Assembly: GCA_030636765.1 (NCBI GenBank)
Contig: DAOVWI010000015.1
Span: 1 to 21,506, forward strand
Length of the DNA stretch: 21,506 nt
Origin: Gemmatimonadales bacterium
GTDB lineage: Bacteria > Gemmatimonadota > Gemmatimonadetes > Palauibacterales > Palauibacteraceae
Reading direction: 5' to 3'
Shown here one piece after another: positions 6,377 through 14,880 of this stretch. A program made the position numbers and the translations under genes. Below the pieces are notes generated by a model, which worked only from the letters and a program-made list of their open reading frames with translations, was not told the origin of the DNA and made no database searches. How positions within the stretch are numbered: the first letter of the stretch is position 1; each line of letters starts with the position of its first letter.

Positions 6377-7690
6377 CTAGACCCCGACCGGCTCCGGCCG
6401 CTCCCTGCCCTCCGCCTCGCGGAGCTCCAGCGGTACGAACGAACGCTCGGTCTCCCCCATGTAGATCTGCCGGGGACGGCTGATCCGGACGTGGGGATCC
6501 TCCATCATCTCCTTCCACTGCGCTATCCATCCCGGCAGCCGGCCGAGGGCGAACATGACCGTGAACATGCCGGTGGGGATGCCCATCGCCCGGTAGATGA
6601 TGCCGCTGTAGAAGTCTACGTTGGGGTAGAGCTTACGCTCGACGAAGAAGGAGTCCTCCAGGGCCACCTCCTCCAGTCTCCTGGCGATCTCGAGCAGCGG
6701 ATCATCCATGCCCAGCTCAGCCAGCACTTCGTCCGCCGACTCCTTGAGGATCGTGGCGCGCGGGTCGAAGTTCTTATACACCCGATGGCCGAAGCCCATG
6801 AGCCGGAACGGCGAGCTCTTGTCCTTGGCCAGATCGACGTACTTCTCGAAGTTGCCTCCGTCGTCCCGGATCAGCTCCAGCATCTCGATGACCTTCTGAT
6901 TGGCCCCGCCGTGCAGCGGACCCCAGAGGGCGGAAATGCCCGCCGATACCACGGCGAAGAGATTCGCCTGGCTGCTTCCCACCATGCGAACCGTCGACGT
7001 GCTGCAGTTCTGCTCGTGATCGGCGTGCAGGATGAGCAGGAGGTTGAGCGCCCGATCCAGCACGGGTGAGACCTCGTAAGGCTCGGCCGGCACCGCGAAC
7101 ATCATGTGCAGCAGGTTCTGGGTGTAGCTCAGATCGTTCTGCGGGTAGATGAAGGGTTGGCCGATCGACTTCTTGTAGGAGAAGGCGGCGAGCGTCTTGG
7201 CCTTGGCCAGCAGACGAATGATGTTGAGGTCGCCTTCGTCGGCGTCACCCGTACCCGTATAGAAGGCCGACAGAGACGCGACCATCGCCGACATGACCAT
7301 CATCGGATGGGCCGGGGGGGGGAAACCATCGAAGAAGTTCTTGAGCGACTCGTGAATCAAGCTGTGACACGTCAGATCATTGTGAAAAGTCTCAAGCTCC
7401 TGCTGCGTGGGCAGATGCCCATAGATCAGAAGAAAGCAGACCTCCACGAAGGTCGCCGACTCCGCCACCTGCTCGATCCGATAGCCGCGGTACCGCAGGA
7501 TCCCCTTCTCCCCGTCCACGAAGGTGATGGTGCTGAGGCATGAGCCGGTGTTTCCGTACGCCGGGTCCAGGCTGATGGCGCCCGTCCTGGACCTCAGCGT
7601 CGTCATATCGATGCCCACCTCGTCTTCCGTCCCCACCACCACGGGGAACTCATATTCCTCACCGTTCAAAATCAGTTTCGCCGTGTCCAT
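6377..7690 (-). CDS. gltA: citrate synthase (type II-like)
   Basis: The enzyme condenses acetyl-CoA and oxaloacetate to citrate at the entry of the TCA cycle. The product has 437 residues. Catalytic residues match the E. coli enzyme: H260 in GPLHGGAN, H302 in GFGHRVYKNFDPR and D359 in LYPNVDFYSG. HADHEQNCSTSTVRMVGSS is a strong family block. The ATG at 7690 is chosen because GGAGGGAGG lies about nine bases upstream. The longer frame to 7729 adds 13 residues of no family character. A run of nine C on the coding strand (F-P-P-P, about residues 123-126) is a possible slippage or sequencing-error site, but the frame is intact. It is probably a single-gene transcript and converges with the GMC pair. 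Confidence 0.96.
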   Translation of the reverse strand: MDTAKLILNGEEYEFPVVVGTEDEVGIDMTTLRSRTGAISLDPAYGNTGSCLSTITFVDGEKGILRYRGYRIEQVAESATFVEVCFLLIYGHLPTQQELETFHNDLTCHSLIHESLKNFFDGFPPPAHPMMVMSAMVASLSAFYTGTGDADEGDLNIIRLLAKAKTLAAFSYKKSIGQPFIYPQNDLSYTQNLLHMMFAVPAEPYEVSPVLDRALNLLLILHADHEQNCSTSTVRMVGSSQANLFAVVSAGISALWGPLHGGANQKVIEMLELIRDDGGNFEKYVDLAKDKSSPFRLMGFGHRVYKNFDPRATILKESADEVLAELGMDDPLLEIARRLEEVALEDSFFVERKLYPNVDFYSGIIYRAMGIPTGMFTVMFALGRLPGWIAQWKEMMEDPHVRISRPRQIYMGETERSFVPLELREAEGRERPEPVGV

Positions 7691-7762
7691 AACGGCAGCC
7701 TCCCTCCGTCCTTTGTCGTCACACTGCACTAAGCTAAGAGTATCGGCAGCGGCGGCGGACCG

Positions 7763-9643
7763 CTATCTGAGCACCTTCACCTCGAGGAAGGTGGAGTGCC
7801 CAGGCGAATGGTACACCCGCTGGGCAGCCTTGACGAAGTCCTCCTCGGTCGCCTCGAAGACGTTCGCCACGTAGCTCTGCGGGTTCCGGTCGATGAGCGG
7901 GAACCAGGTGCTCTGGATCTGCACCATAATGCGGTGCCCCTCCTCGAAGGTGGGTAACACGTCCTGCAGCGGCAGCCGCACCTCCGTCACCTCGCCGGGC
8001 ACGAACGGCTCCGGGTGCTCGTAGCTGTTCCGGAAGCGCCCGCGGATCACCTCGCTCCGAACCATCATCTCGTAGCCGCCCAAGACGACCCCCTGCGGCG
8101 TGTGCTCGTCATTCGGCTCGTCGTCAGGATAGACGTCGATCAGCTTGACGACCCAGTCCGCGGCAGTGCCGGTCGTCCAAACCTCGAGGTGGGCCATGAT
8201 GTCACCGGCCAGAGTGACGTCCCGCTCCAACTCATCCGTCTGGAACTCGATGACGTCCGGCCGGCGGCCGGCGAACCGCTGGTCCTCGGTCATGTAGAGA
8301 CGAGGTGTGCCCACGAGGCGGATCGCGTCCGTGTACGGAACCGGCTCGCTCGGGTCGCTCACGTACTCCGTGTACTGCGGCTCGGACGAGGCCGGGGGCT
8401 CGGCGGAAAGGCGTCCGCCCCCGTGCAGGTACAGCCGCTCCGTCCGCGCGTCGGCCGGCGGCCACGCCTCGAACGTCCTCCACTCCTTCCGACCCGTGTC
8501 GAACGTCAGCGCCTCGAACGCCGGCGGCTCTCCCCTTCCCTTGAGGAAATACCGGAAGAAGGGGGCCTCCACCTCCCGCTGGTACCACCCGGAGATGTCG
8601 TCGCCGAAACGGATGTTGCCGACCATGTGGGGCGACCGGGAGCGGGACCAGCCGCCGTGGCTCCACGGACCCATGACCAGGACGTTGAAGGTGCTCGGGT
8701 TCTCGCGCTCCAGGGTCTCGTAGATGTGGAGAGGGCCGTACAGGTCCTCAGCGTCGAACCAGCCCCCAACCGTCATCACGGCGTGCCTCACGTCCTTCAG
8801 GTGCGGCAGGATATTCCGGCGCTGCCAGAACTCGTCGTAGTTCGGATGCTCGACGATCTGACGCCAGAAGAAGTTATCCTCCCCGTAGGAATCGGAGAGG
8901 CGGCCGATCCCCAGGTAGAACTTGTAGCCATCGCGGGTCCGCGGACGCTGGATCGTGAACCAGTTCTCGGGCGTCGGCTCCTTCTTCTGGTGGCCGAACA
9001 ACGGTGTGATCAGCCAGTAGCTGAGCAGGTAGGCGCCATGATGGTGGAAGTCATCGAAAAAGAGATCGGAGATCGGCGCCTGCGGAGAGGACGCGACCAA
9101 AGCCGGGTGCGCCTCGGGGAGTGCGGCGGCCGCGTAGAAGCCGGGGTACGAGATCCCCCACATCCCCACCTTGCCGTTGTTGCGCGGCACGTTGTGGATC
9201 AGCCACTCGACCGTGTCATACGTGTCGGAGCTCTCGTCGATGGCGGCGTCGCCGTCCACGTGAGGGCGCATATTGTCGAACCGTCCCTCCGACATGTAGC
9301 GACCCCGTACGTCCTGACAGACGAAGACGTACCCCTCTTCTTCCATGACGGGGGACGGGCCGATCCGACCCGGATAGGCCTCCGGGCCGTACGGGCGGCA
9401 GCTGTACGGCGTCCGCTTGAGCAGGATCGGGTACGCGCGCGTCGAATCCCTCGGCGCATAGACCACCGTGAACAGCTCGATCCCATCCCGCATCCGGACG
9501 CGGTACTCGTACTTCAGGTAGTGGTCCTGGAGATAAGAGCCGGTGGACGACTCCTGCTGGGCGGCCGCCTCCGGAGGAGGAACTACGCCGAGGACGATCC
9601 CGACCGACAGGCACGCGACCGACGCTACGCTCTTCATGGCCAT
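7763..9643 (-). CDS. exported S15/CocE-type alpha/beta hydrolase
   Basis: This serine hydrolase belongs to the CocE/NonD and X-Pro dipeptidyl-peptidase (S15) group, which cleaves esters, amides or acyl-amino bonds. The exact substrate is not predictable. A signal peptide (VASVACLSVGIVLGVV, then PEAAAQQ) covers about the first 30 residues. The triad is visible: Ser165 in GISYPGF, Asp297 in GGWFDAED and His329 in GPWSHGGW. The C-terminal third is the jelly-roll (LAGDIMAHLEVWTTG, then LIDVYPDDEPN) typical of S15 proteins. Length is 626 residues. The ATG at 9643 is preferred, since CGGAG lies about 11 bases upstream. GTG 9655 and ATG 9637 are alternatives. A 33-base element shared with the por operon lies about 75 bases upstream. 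Confidence 0.92.
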   Translation of the reverse strand: MAMKSVASVACLSVGIVLGVVPPPEAAAQQESSTGSYLQDHYLKYEYRVRMRDGIELFTVVYAPRDSTRAYPILLKRTPYSCRPYGPEAYPGRIGPSPVMEEEGYVFVCQDVRGRYMSEGRFDNMRPHVDGDAAIDESSDTYDTVEWLIHNVPRNNGKVGMWGISYPGFYAAAALPEAHPALVASSPQAPISDLFFDDFHHHGAYLLSYWLITPLFGHQKKEPTPENWFTIQRPRTRDGYKFYLGIGRLSDSYGEDNFFWRQIVEHPNYDEFWQRRNILPHLKDVRHAVMTVGGWFDAEDLYGPLHIYETLERENPSTFNVLVMGPWSHGGWSRSRSPHMVGNIRFGDDISGWYQREVEAPFFRYFLKGRGEPPAFEALTFDTGRKEWRTFEAWPPADARTERLYLHGGGRLSAEPPASSEPQYTEYVSDPSEPVPYTDAIRLVGTPRLYMTEDQRFAGRRPDVIEFQTDELERDVTLAGDIMAHLEVWTTGTAADWVVKLIDVYPDDEPNDEHTPQGVVLGGYEMMVRSEVIRGRFRNSYEHPEPFVPGEVTEVRLPLQDVLPTFEEGHRIMVQIQSTWFPLIDRNPQSYVANVFEATEEDFVKAAQRVYHSPGHSTFLEVKVLR

Positions 9644-9716
9644 GGCTCGTCTCACTCCGAGGAAAGGGCTCCGCCGCAGGTGAACCCGTTCAACCTATCT
9701 CGGCGAGGCGAACATA

Positions 9717-9749
9717 TCTGTCGGGGGGATCTCCGCTCGACGTGTGGTG
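9717..9749 (-). promoter_or_regulatory. 33-base upstream element of the S15 hydrolase gene, shared with the por operon
   Basis: On the plus strand the element reads TCTGTCG, then 19 bases, then TGTGGTG. The copy at 21126-21158 has the same ends and the same 19-base spacing. 24 of 33 bases agree, with 15 of the first 17. Both copies lie in the same orientation upstream of minus-strand genes, here 74 bases from the ATG at 9643. It may be a promoter or operator. Confidence 0.45.
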
Positions 9750-9821
9750 AAAAACGCTACAGCGGCTCGGGGACAGTCTCGCAAGCGCTGAAGCTCAATG
9801 CCAGCAGACCGCCGATGGCCC

Positions 9822-12278
9822 TCACTGGATGTAGCCCAACGCACGAAGGGTCGCGAGCTGCTCGGCGGTCAGCGTCACCTCGCCCGACGGAGTGAAGCGT
9901 TGGGCCAGCGCCTGGTGCGCCTCCCACTGCGCCTCGAGGAACCTGGCGTACTTCTCCACCAGGTCGGGCCGCTCCGCGTGCAGGCTGTGTAGGGCAACAG
10001 GGTCAGTCCACAAATCGTACACGAGCAGGGGGACAGGGCGCTGTCGATCCGGCTCCTCATCAGGGTCCTGGTTGATCTCCAACGACGCGCCCCACCGACC
10101 GTCGATCACCTCGATGCGACCGCTGAACTCGCCGGTCTCGTGATCCACCTCCAGCTGATCGAGGATCACGGGCCGCGGCTCCCAGTCCGGCTCACCCAGC
10201 AGCAGTGGTGCCAGGGACTGCCCCTGCAGGGCCTCGGGCATCGGCAGGTCGACCAGGTCGAGCACCGTGGGCAGCACGTCAATCATCGACACGGGCTGGC
10301 TGAACCGCTGGCCCGGGGCGATGTGCCCCGGCCATACGAAGATGAGCGGGACCCGGCTGATCGAGGGCCTGAGCATCGGCTGGTTCCAGCGCGGCGGTAA
10401 CGAGTCAAGTATCGCGATCCCCATGTCGTCCATCGCGGCATCGATGCTGTGATCCGCACCGATGATCAGCAAGGTGTTTTCCCACTGGCCCTCGGCCTTG
10501 AGGCGCTCCACCAGCCGTCCGATCTGATAGTCGTTGTGGGCCATGGTCTCGTCGTACATGCCCTGGTGCAGGGCGAAGAACTCGACCCGGCTGAGGCCCG
10601 TCTTTTCGTAGGCCTCCGAGTAGACGCCGTGGCCTCCCGCCGCTCTCAGCCGATCGTTCCACTCCATCCACGTCTTCTCCTGTTCGGGACCGACAAAGAG
10701 ACCGGAAAAAGGTGCCACTGCGGGGAAGTCCTCGTGCACGTCCGTGGTCTGGAAGTGCACCCAGTAGGGATCGGCCGGGTAGGTCTCCCGCCACCTCCAG
10801 AACCCCTCGTGCAGATACCTCGAGGATTCCTTGTGATTCTCGCCACCGAAATAGGTGAATTCCTCCCAGCTCTCCTGCATTACGTCGACACCACGCTCGA
10901 GGCCGCTCAGGGTGCCAGCGTTCGGATTGGCAACGAACACGCCCGTTTGATAGCCGGCGCGGTGGAAGTGCTCGGCCATCGTTGTTGCCTGCTCCGGCAC
11001 CGGGTCGGTCCAGTTCAGGCCCCCCAGCACGCTGTGCTGCAGCGAGGTCATGAACGAGGCCGTGGAGGGCTTTGTCCAGCTCGAGTTGCTGTAGGCGCTT
11101 TCGAACATCGCGCCTTCGGCCGCCAGCCGCTCCATGTTCGGGGTGGTGCGACGGTTGTAGCCGTAGAGGCTCATGTAATCGGCCCCGCCGCCATCGATGA
11201 CGTAGAAGATGACGTTGGGTCTGGCGGCGTCACCGGCTCCGGTCACGGTCGGCGCCGCCCAGAGCGCTACCGTGCCCGCCTTCTCGGCATCGGCCTCCAG
11301 CGACAGGGTCACGGTCCGTCCCGCCAGGCCCGACAGATCCACGGAGCGCTGCGCCCAGCGCTCCGTGTCGGCGTACGTCTCCTCGAGCAGAATCTCCGCC
11401 TCTGCGCCGCCCGGGGCCGCCGCTATGCGGAAGGTCACCGGGGCATCCTCCCGCAGCACGCCGAGGCCCAAATCGAGCCGGCCGGCTTCGGGTACCCTGA
11501 CCCTGTACTCGAGCCGTCCCGGCGCATGTGTGTACAGGGTGCGGCGATAGGCACGGCTGCGGACCTCCGCTCGCACGCCCGCGGGCGCAGCGCTGTAGTT
11601 GGCCTCCTTGGGGATCACCTGTACCGAGAGGACATCGATGTGGGTCGGCTCGTTAGCATCGACCCACAGGCCGAGCTGCTGCCACGGACCCTCCCACTGT
11701 CCCCCCGACCAGTCGGCGCGCAGCAGGTACGTCTGTACCGATCCGTCGTTGAACATATCGACGAACTCACCGAAGAAGCGGAATGGAAATCGATCGTCGG
11801 AGGCCGTCCCGGAGCCCTCCTTCAGGTTGAACCCGAGGCCGATCTCTTCGGCTTCCTCCGAAGCCCGTGCGCGGACCAGGACATAAGCCCAGTCCTCGGG
11901 CCGCCAGTCGGGCAAGTCGACGTACAGGCCTGCCCCAATTTCGTTGCCGGGACGGCTGGGGTCTCGCGTGGGTTCGGTCAGCGTCACTCGCAGAGCATCA
12001 TCGATGCGCGTGAGTTCGGCCGGCCCGAGCGTAGGATTCCAGGGAACGGCCGGCTGCCACTCCGGCTGGGGCTCATCGAAACGCCACTCCACGGCAGAGG
12101 GCACCTCCGCGGGCACCTCGGAGCCGACGAGAGTCGCAGCGTCAAGATGCTCCTCGAGGTGAAGGGGCACATCGGCCGTGAGGATTACGGACTCGGGAGG
12201 CGAGCCCGAGCAGTGGACGAGAGGGAGCGTCAACAAGGTGACGGGAAGAATCCGAGAAACGAAACGAGCGACCTTCAT
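9822..12278 (-). CDS. sulfatase/alkaline phosphatase-superfamily protein with long N-terminal beta region, lipoprotein-like
   Basis: The product has 818 residues. The start MKVARFVSRI and hydrophobic LPVTLLTLPLVHC suggest a lipoprotein signal with Cys23, although His at -1 is unusual for a lipobox. About residues 60-340 look like beta-sandwich, carbohydrate-binding-type domains. The sulfatase-like domain follows from about 352: PNVIFYVIDGGGADYMSLYGY (metal Asp362), SSWTKPSTASFMTSL and LLIIGADHS (D609, H610). It ends in LRALGYI, common in sulfatases. At the nucleophile position of CxPSR it has Thr402 (TKPS), so formylglycine cannot form there. A phosphohydrolase, phosphotransferase or atypical hydrolase is more likely than a classical sulfatase. 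AAAGGAGG lies seven bases before the ATG at 12278. Confidence 0.88.
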   Translation of the reverse strand: MKVARFVSRILPVTLLTLPLVHCSGSPPESVILTADVPLHLEEHLDAATLVGSEVPAEVPSAVEWRFDEPQPEWQPAVPWNPTLGPAELTRIDDALRVTLTEPTRDPSRPGNEIGAGLYVDLPDWRPEDWAYVLVRARASEEAEEIGLGFNLKEGSGTASDDRFPFRFFGEFVDMFNDGSVQTYLLRADWSGGQWEGPWQQLGLWVDANEPTHIDVLSVQVIPKEANYSAAPAGVRAEVRSRAYRRTLYTHAPGRLEYRVRVPEAGRLDLGLGVLREDAPVTFRIAAAPGGAEAEILLEETYADTERWAQRSVDLSGLAGRTVTLSLEADAEKAGTVALWAAPTVTGAGDAARPNVIFYVIDGGGADYMSLYGYNRRTTPNMERLAAEGAMFESAYSNSSWTKPSTASFMTSLQHSVLGGLNWTDPVPEQATTMAEHFHRAGYQTGVFVANPNAGTLSGLERGVDVMQESWEEFTYFGGENHKESSRYLHEGFWRWRETYPADPYWVHFQTTDVHEDFPAVAPFSGLFVGPEQEKTWMEWNDRLRAAGGHGVYSEAYEKTGLSRVEFFALHQGMYDETMAHNDYQIGRLVERLKAEGQWENTLLIIGADHSIDAAMDDMGIAILDSLPPRWNQPMLRPSISRVPLIFVWPGHIAPGQRFSQPVSMIDVLPTVLDLVDLPMPEALQGQSLAPLLLGEPDWEPRPVILDQLEVDHETGEFSGRIEVIDGRWGASLEINQDPDEEPDRQRPVPLLVYDLWTDPVALHSLHAERPDLVEKYARFLEAQWEAHQALAQRFTPSGEVTLTAEQLATLRALGYIQ

Positions 12279-12412
12279 ACGTGCCCTCCTTTCGGCGGAG
12301 GGCGACACCTTCGAGATGGCGGACCCTCGCTGCGAGACTCTTCATGCTAGCTTGGTCTCCCCCACCCTGCGCAATCGTACGGAAGTGGCGAACGAGAGAA
12401 TGGAGGAATCCG
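12279..12412. promoter_or_regulatory. divergent intergenic region between the sulfatase-like and amidotransferase genes
   Basis: These 134 bases separate two outward-facing genes and must hold their promoters and ribosome sites. AAAGGAGG (minus, near 12287) and GGAGGAATCCG (plus, 12402-12412) are clear ribosome sites. I see no convincing -35/-10 pair. The 33-base element found at 9717 and 21126 is absent here. Confidence 0.4.
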
Positions 12413-13234
12413 ATGTGTCGCTGGCTGGCGTACTCTGGAGCACCGATCCAACTGGATGACCTGCTGCTCAAACCTGAGCGATCGTTGATCGAACAGAGCC
12501 GGGAAGCCCGAAGCGGCGCCACCACGAACGGGGATGGATTCGGCATCGGCTGGTACAGTGAGGGAGATGTCCCCGGGCTCTTCAAGGACGTGCGGCCTGC
12601 CTGGAACGACGCCAACCTGCGCAACATCGGGAAGCACATCAGATCGCCGCTCTTCCTGGCCCACGTCAGAGCGGCGACCGGGTCGGCGGTCCAGCGTAGC
12701 AACTGCCATCCGTTCCAGCACGGTCGTTGGCTCTTCATGCACAACGGCTCGATCCGAGGCTTCCGCGAGGTCAAGCGGGACCTGGTGATGGAGGTGGATC
12801 CGGACCTGTTTCCGGAGATCGAGGGCACGACCGACTCCGAGGTCATGTTCTACCTGGCGCTGACGCTCGGCCTGGAGGCGGATCCGGTCGGCGGTATGGA
12901 ACGGATGGTAGGGCTGGTCGAAAAGGTCGGACGTGGGATCGGAATCCAACACCCCATTCAGATGACGGCGGGGATCAGCGACGGCCGCCGCGTCTACGCG
13001 TTCCGGTACTCCTCCGAAGGGCGGACGCTCGGGCTCTTTCACAGCAGGAGCGTCGAGGCGCTGCGCGAGCTGGATCCGAGGGAGGCACGATTCTCCGATG
13101 ACGCCCGGGCCGTGGTGTCCGAGCCACTGACGGACCTCAGCGACGAGTGGGTAGAGATCCCCGAGTCAGCTGCTGTCCTGGTCGAGGGCGGCAATGTCTC
13201 CGTGCGGACGTTCGAGCCGAAGCTGCCGGCGTAG
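12413..13234 (+). CDS. class II glutamine amidotransferase (YafJ/EgtC type)
   Basis: This is an N-terminal-nucleophile amidohydrolase that releases ammonia from glutamine or cleaves a gamma-glutamyl amide. The start MCRWLAYSG places the catalytic Cys at position 2 once Met is removed, and this fixes the ATG at 12413, preceded by GGAGGAA. Family blocks follow: TTNGDGFGIGWY (38-48), AHVRAATG (83-90), NCHPF (97-101), FMHNGSIRGF (108-117) and TTDSEVMFYLAL. The length of 273 residues fits the YafJ/EgtC group. EgtC acts in ergothioneine synthesis, but no egtB or egtD is in the window, so the substrate is open. A longer frame back to 12281 lacks family character and would bury the Cys. Confidence 0.92.
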   Translation: MCRWLAYSGAPIQLDDLLLKPERSLIEQSREARSGATTNGDGFGIGWYSEGDVPGLFKDVRPAWNDANLRNIGKHIRSPLFLAHVRAATGSAVQRSNCHPFQHGRWLFMHNGSIRGFREVKRDLVMEVDPDLFPEIEGTTDSEVMFYLALTLGLEADPVGGMERMVGLVEKVGRGIGIQHPIQMTAGISDGRRVYAFRYSSEGRTLGLFHSRSVEALRELDPREARFSDDARAVVSEPLTDLSDEWVEIPESAAVLVEGGNVSVRTFEPKLPA

Positions 13235-13322
13235 AGGCGACCTCGGAGCCCTTGTTGCTGAACCCGGCCAGGATGAGATTCGAACCTAGTTCATCCATCA
13301 CACCGACAAGCAGGAGGGTCGA

Positions 13323-14846
13323 GTGCAGCGTAGCCAGCGCCCGAGCCCCGTCGACCGGTTGCTCCGCCTAATCACCGATGTCCGGGTCGGCGAGAGAGGG
13401 ACCGTCCTGCTGCTCGCCCTGAACATCTTCCTCATCCTCACGGCCTACTACTTCATCAAGCCGGTGCGGGAGGCGCTGATCCTGGACAGCGGCGGGGCCG
13501 AGGTGAAGAGCTACTCGGCGGCCGGGCAAGCCCTTCTACTTCTGGGGCTGGTGCCGCTGTACGGTGCCCTGGCCGGCAGGCTGCCCCGACGAAAACTGAT
13601 CAACGTGGTGACGGCCTTCTTCGCCGCCTGCCTGGTCGTCTTCTTCATGGCCGGCCAGGCCGCCGGGTCAACTCTGGTGTTGGCGATCATCTTCTTCTTG
13701 TGGGTCGGCATCTTCAACGTGATGGTCGTGGCTCAGTTCTGGTCGTTCGCCAACGACATCTACACGAGAGACGAGGGTGAGCGGCTGTTTCCGATCGTGG
13801 CGTTCGGAGCCTCCTCCGGCGCCGTCCTCGGGAGCTGGGTCTCAGGGAACATCATCACCGTGTTCGGCGTCTTCCTGCCGCTTGTCCTGGCGGCCGGCAT
13901 TCTGGTCTTGAGCCTTCTGATAACCACTCTCGTGGACGCCCGTGAGCGCCGCCACAAGGAGGTCGGCGTTCCGGACGTCCTCACCACAGCGGCGATGCCG
14001 GCGGCGAGTGGCGCGATCAGACTCGAGGACATCCGGAAGGCGCTGGAGGAGTACGACGCCCGTGAGGCGCAGAGAAGCGAAGAGGCAGAAGAGGAAGCCG
14101 AAGAGAAGGCGGTGGAGCCTCGGGTACGCGACGGGCTGGCCGCCGATATCACCCAGACTTTGGGGATCGCGGGTAGGGGTGAGGGGCCGTTCCGGATGGT
14201 GCTCCGTTGCCGCTATCTGCTGTTCATCGCCCTGCTCATCCTGCTCCTCAACTGGGTGAACACGACCGGTGAGTACATCCTCGGAAGCGTGGTACAGGAT
14301 ACGGCTGCCGAGGCGGTGGCGGCGGGCACGGCCGGCGGCCTCACCGTCGGCGAGTACATCGGCGCCTTCTACTCCAAGTTTTTTGCGATCGTCAACGTGT
14401 TCGGGCTGTTCATCCAGCTGTTTCTGGTATCCCGCATTATCAAGTACGTGGGCGTCCAAGTGTCCCTCATCGTCCTCCCGCTGATCGCGCTGGGCGGATA
14501 CGCGTTACTGGCCCTCTATCCGCTTCTGTCCTTCGTGAGGTGGGCGAAGACGGCAGAGAACGCGACCGACTACTCGCTGCAGAATACCGTGCGGAACGTG
14601 ATATTCCTGCCTTGCACTCGGGAGCAGAAGTACAAGGCGAAGCAGGCGATCGACTCCTTCTTCTGGCGGGCGGGCGACGTGTTCTCTGCGGTCGTCGTGT
14701 TCATCGGAACCACCTACCTGGCGATGCAGGCGAGCGGTTTCGCGATTTTCAACATCGGGCTCGTCGTCGTCTGGCTGCTGCTAGCCGTTGTGATCGGACG
14801 GGAGTATAAGCAGCTCGTCGCCTCAGGCCGGCCGCCTTGCGCCTAG
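13323..14846 (+). CDS. Tlc/NTT-type (ATP/ADP translocase-like) MFS membrane carrier
   Basis: This 507-residue integral membrane protein has about 11-12 predicted segments. Its N-terminus (ALNIFLILTAYYFIKPVREAL) and its C-terminal half (NTVRNVIFLPCTREQKYKAKQAIDSFFWRAGDVFSA) resemble the bacterial/plastid nucleotide transporter family. In obligate intracellular bacteria those proteins exchange ATP for ADP. In free-living bacteria the homologues are mostly uncharacterised, so the substrate is unknown. Between the two halves lies an acidic, probably coiled-coil insert of about 45 residues (REAQRSEEAEEEAEEKAVE). The GTG start follows AGGAGGGTCGA. It lies 88 bases after the amidotransferase and may share its transcript. 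It converges with the kinase gene. Confidence 0.85.
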   Translation: MQRSQRPSPVDRLLRLITDVRVGERGTVLLLALNIFLILTAYYFIKPVREALILDSGGAEVKSYSAAGQALLLLGLVPLYGALAGRLPRRKLINVVTAFFAACLVVFFMAGQAAGSTLVLAIIFFLWVGIFNVMVVAQFWSFANDIYTRDEGERLFPIVAFGASSGAVLGSWVSGNIITVFGVFLPLVLAAGILVLSLLITTLVDARERRHKEVGVPDVLTTAAMPAASGAIRLEDIRKALEEYDAREAQRSEEAEEEAEEKAVEPRVRDGLAADITQTLGIAGRGEGPFRMVLRCRYLLFIALLILLLNWVNTTGEYILGSVVQDTAAEAVAAGTAGGLTVGEYIGAFYSKFFAIVNVFGLFIQLFLVSRIIKYVGVQVSLIVLPLIALGGYALLALYPLLSFVRWAKTAENATDYSLQNTVRNVIFLPCTREQKYKAKQAIDSFFWRAGDVFSAVVVFIGTTYLAMQASGFAIFNIGLVVVWLLLAVVIGREYKQLVASGRPPCA

Positions 14847-14880
14847 GGTCGCTGAAGAACTCCAGTGGGTCGCCCTGCGC

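Noticed and set aside
9750..9790. Intrinsic terminator for the sulfatase-like gene ending in five T (minus strand)
   Set aside because: The bases before the T-run allow only a 4-5 base stem with mismatches, and the T-run overlaps the 33-base upstream element.
8015..9895. Plus-strand open frame of 626 codons opposite the S15 hydrolase
   Set aside because: It is antisense to a gene with a complete Ser/Asp/His triad, and its product shows no domain.
10449..12350. Plus-strand open frame of 633 codons opposite the sulfatase-like gene
   Set aside because: It is antisense to a clear sulfatase-superfamily gene with a good ribosome site. No family character.
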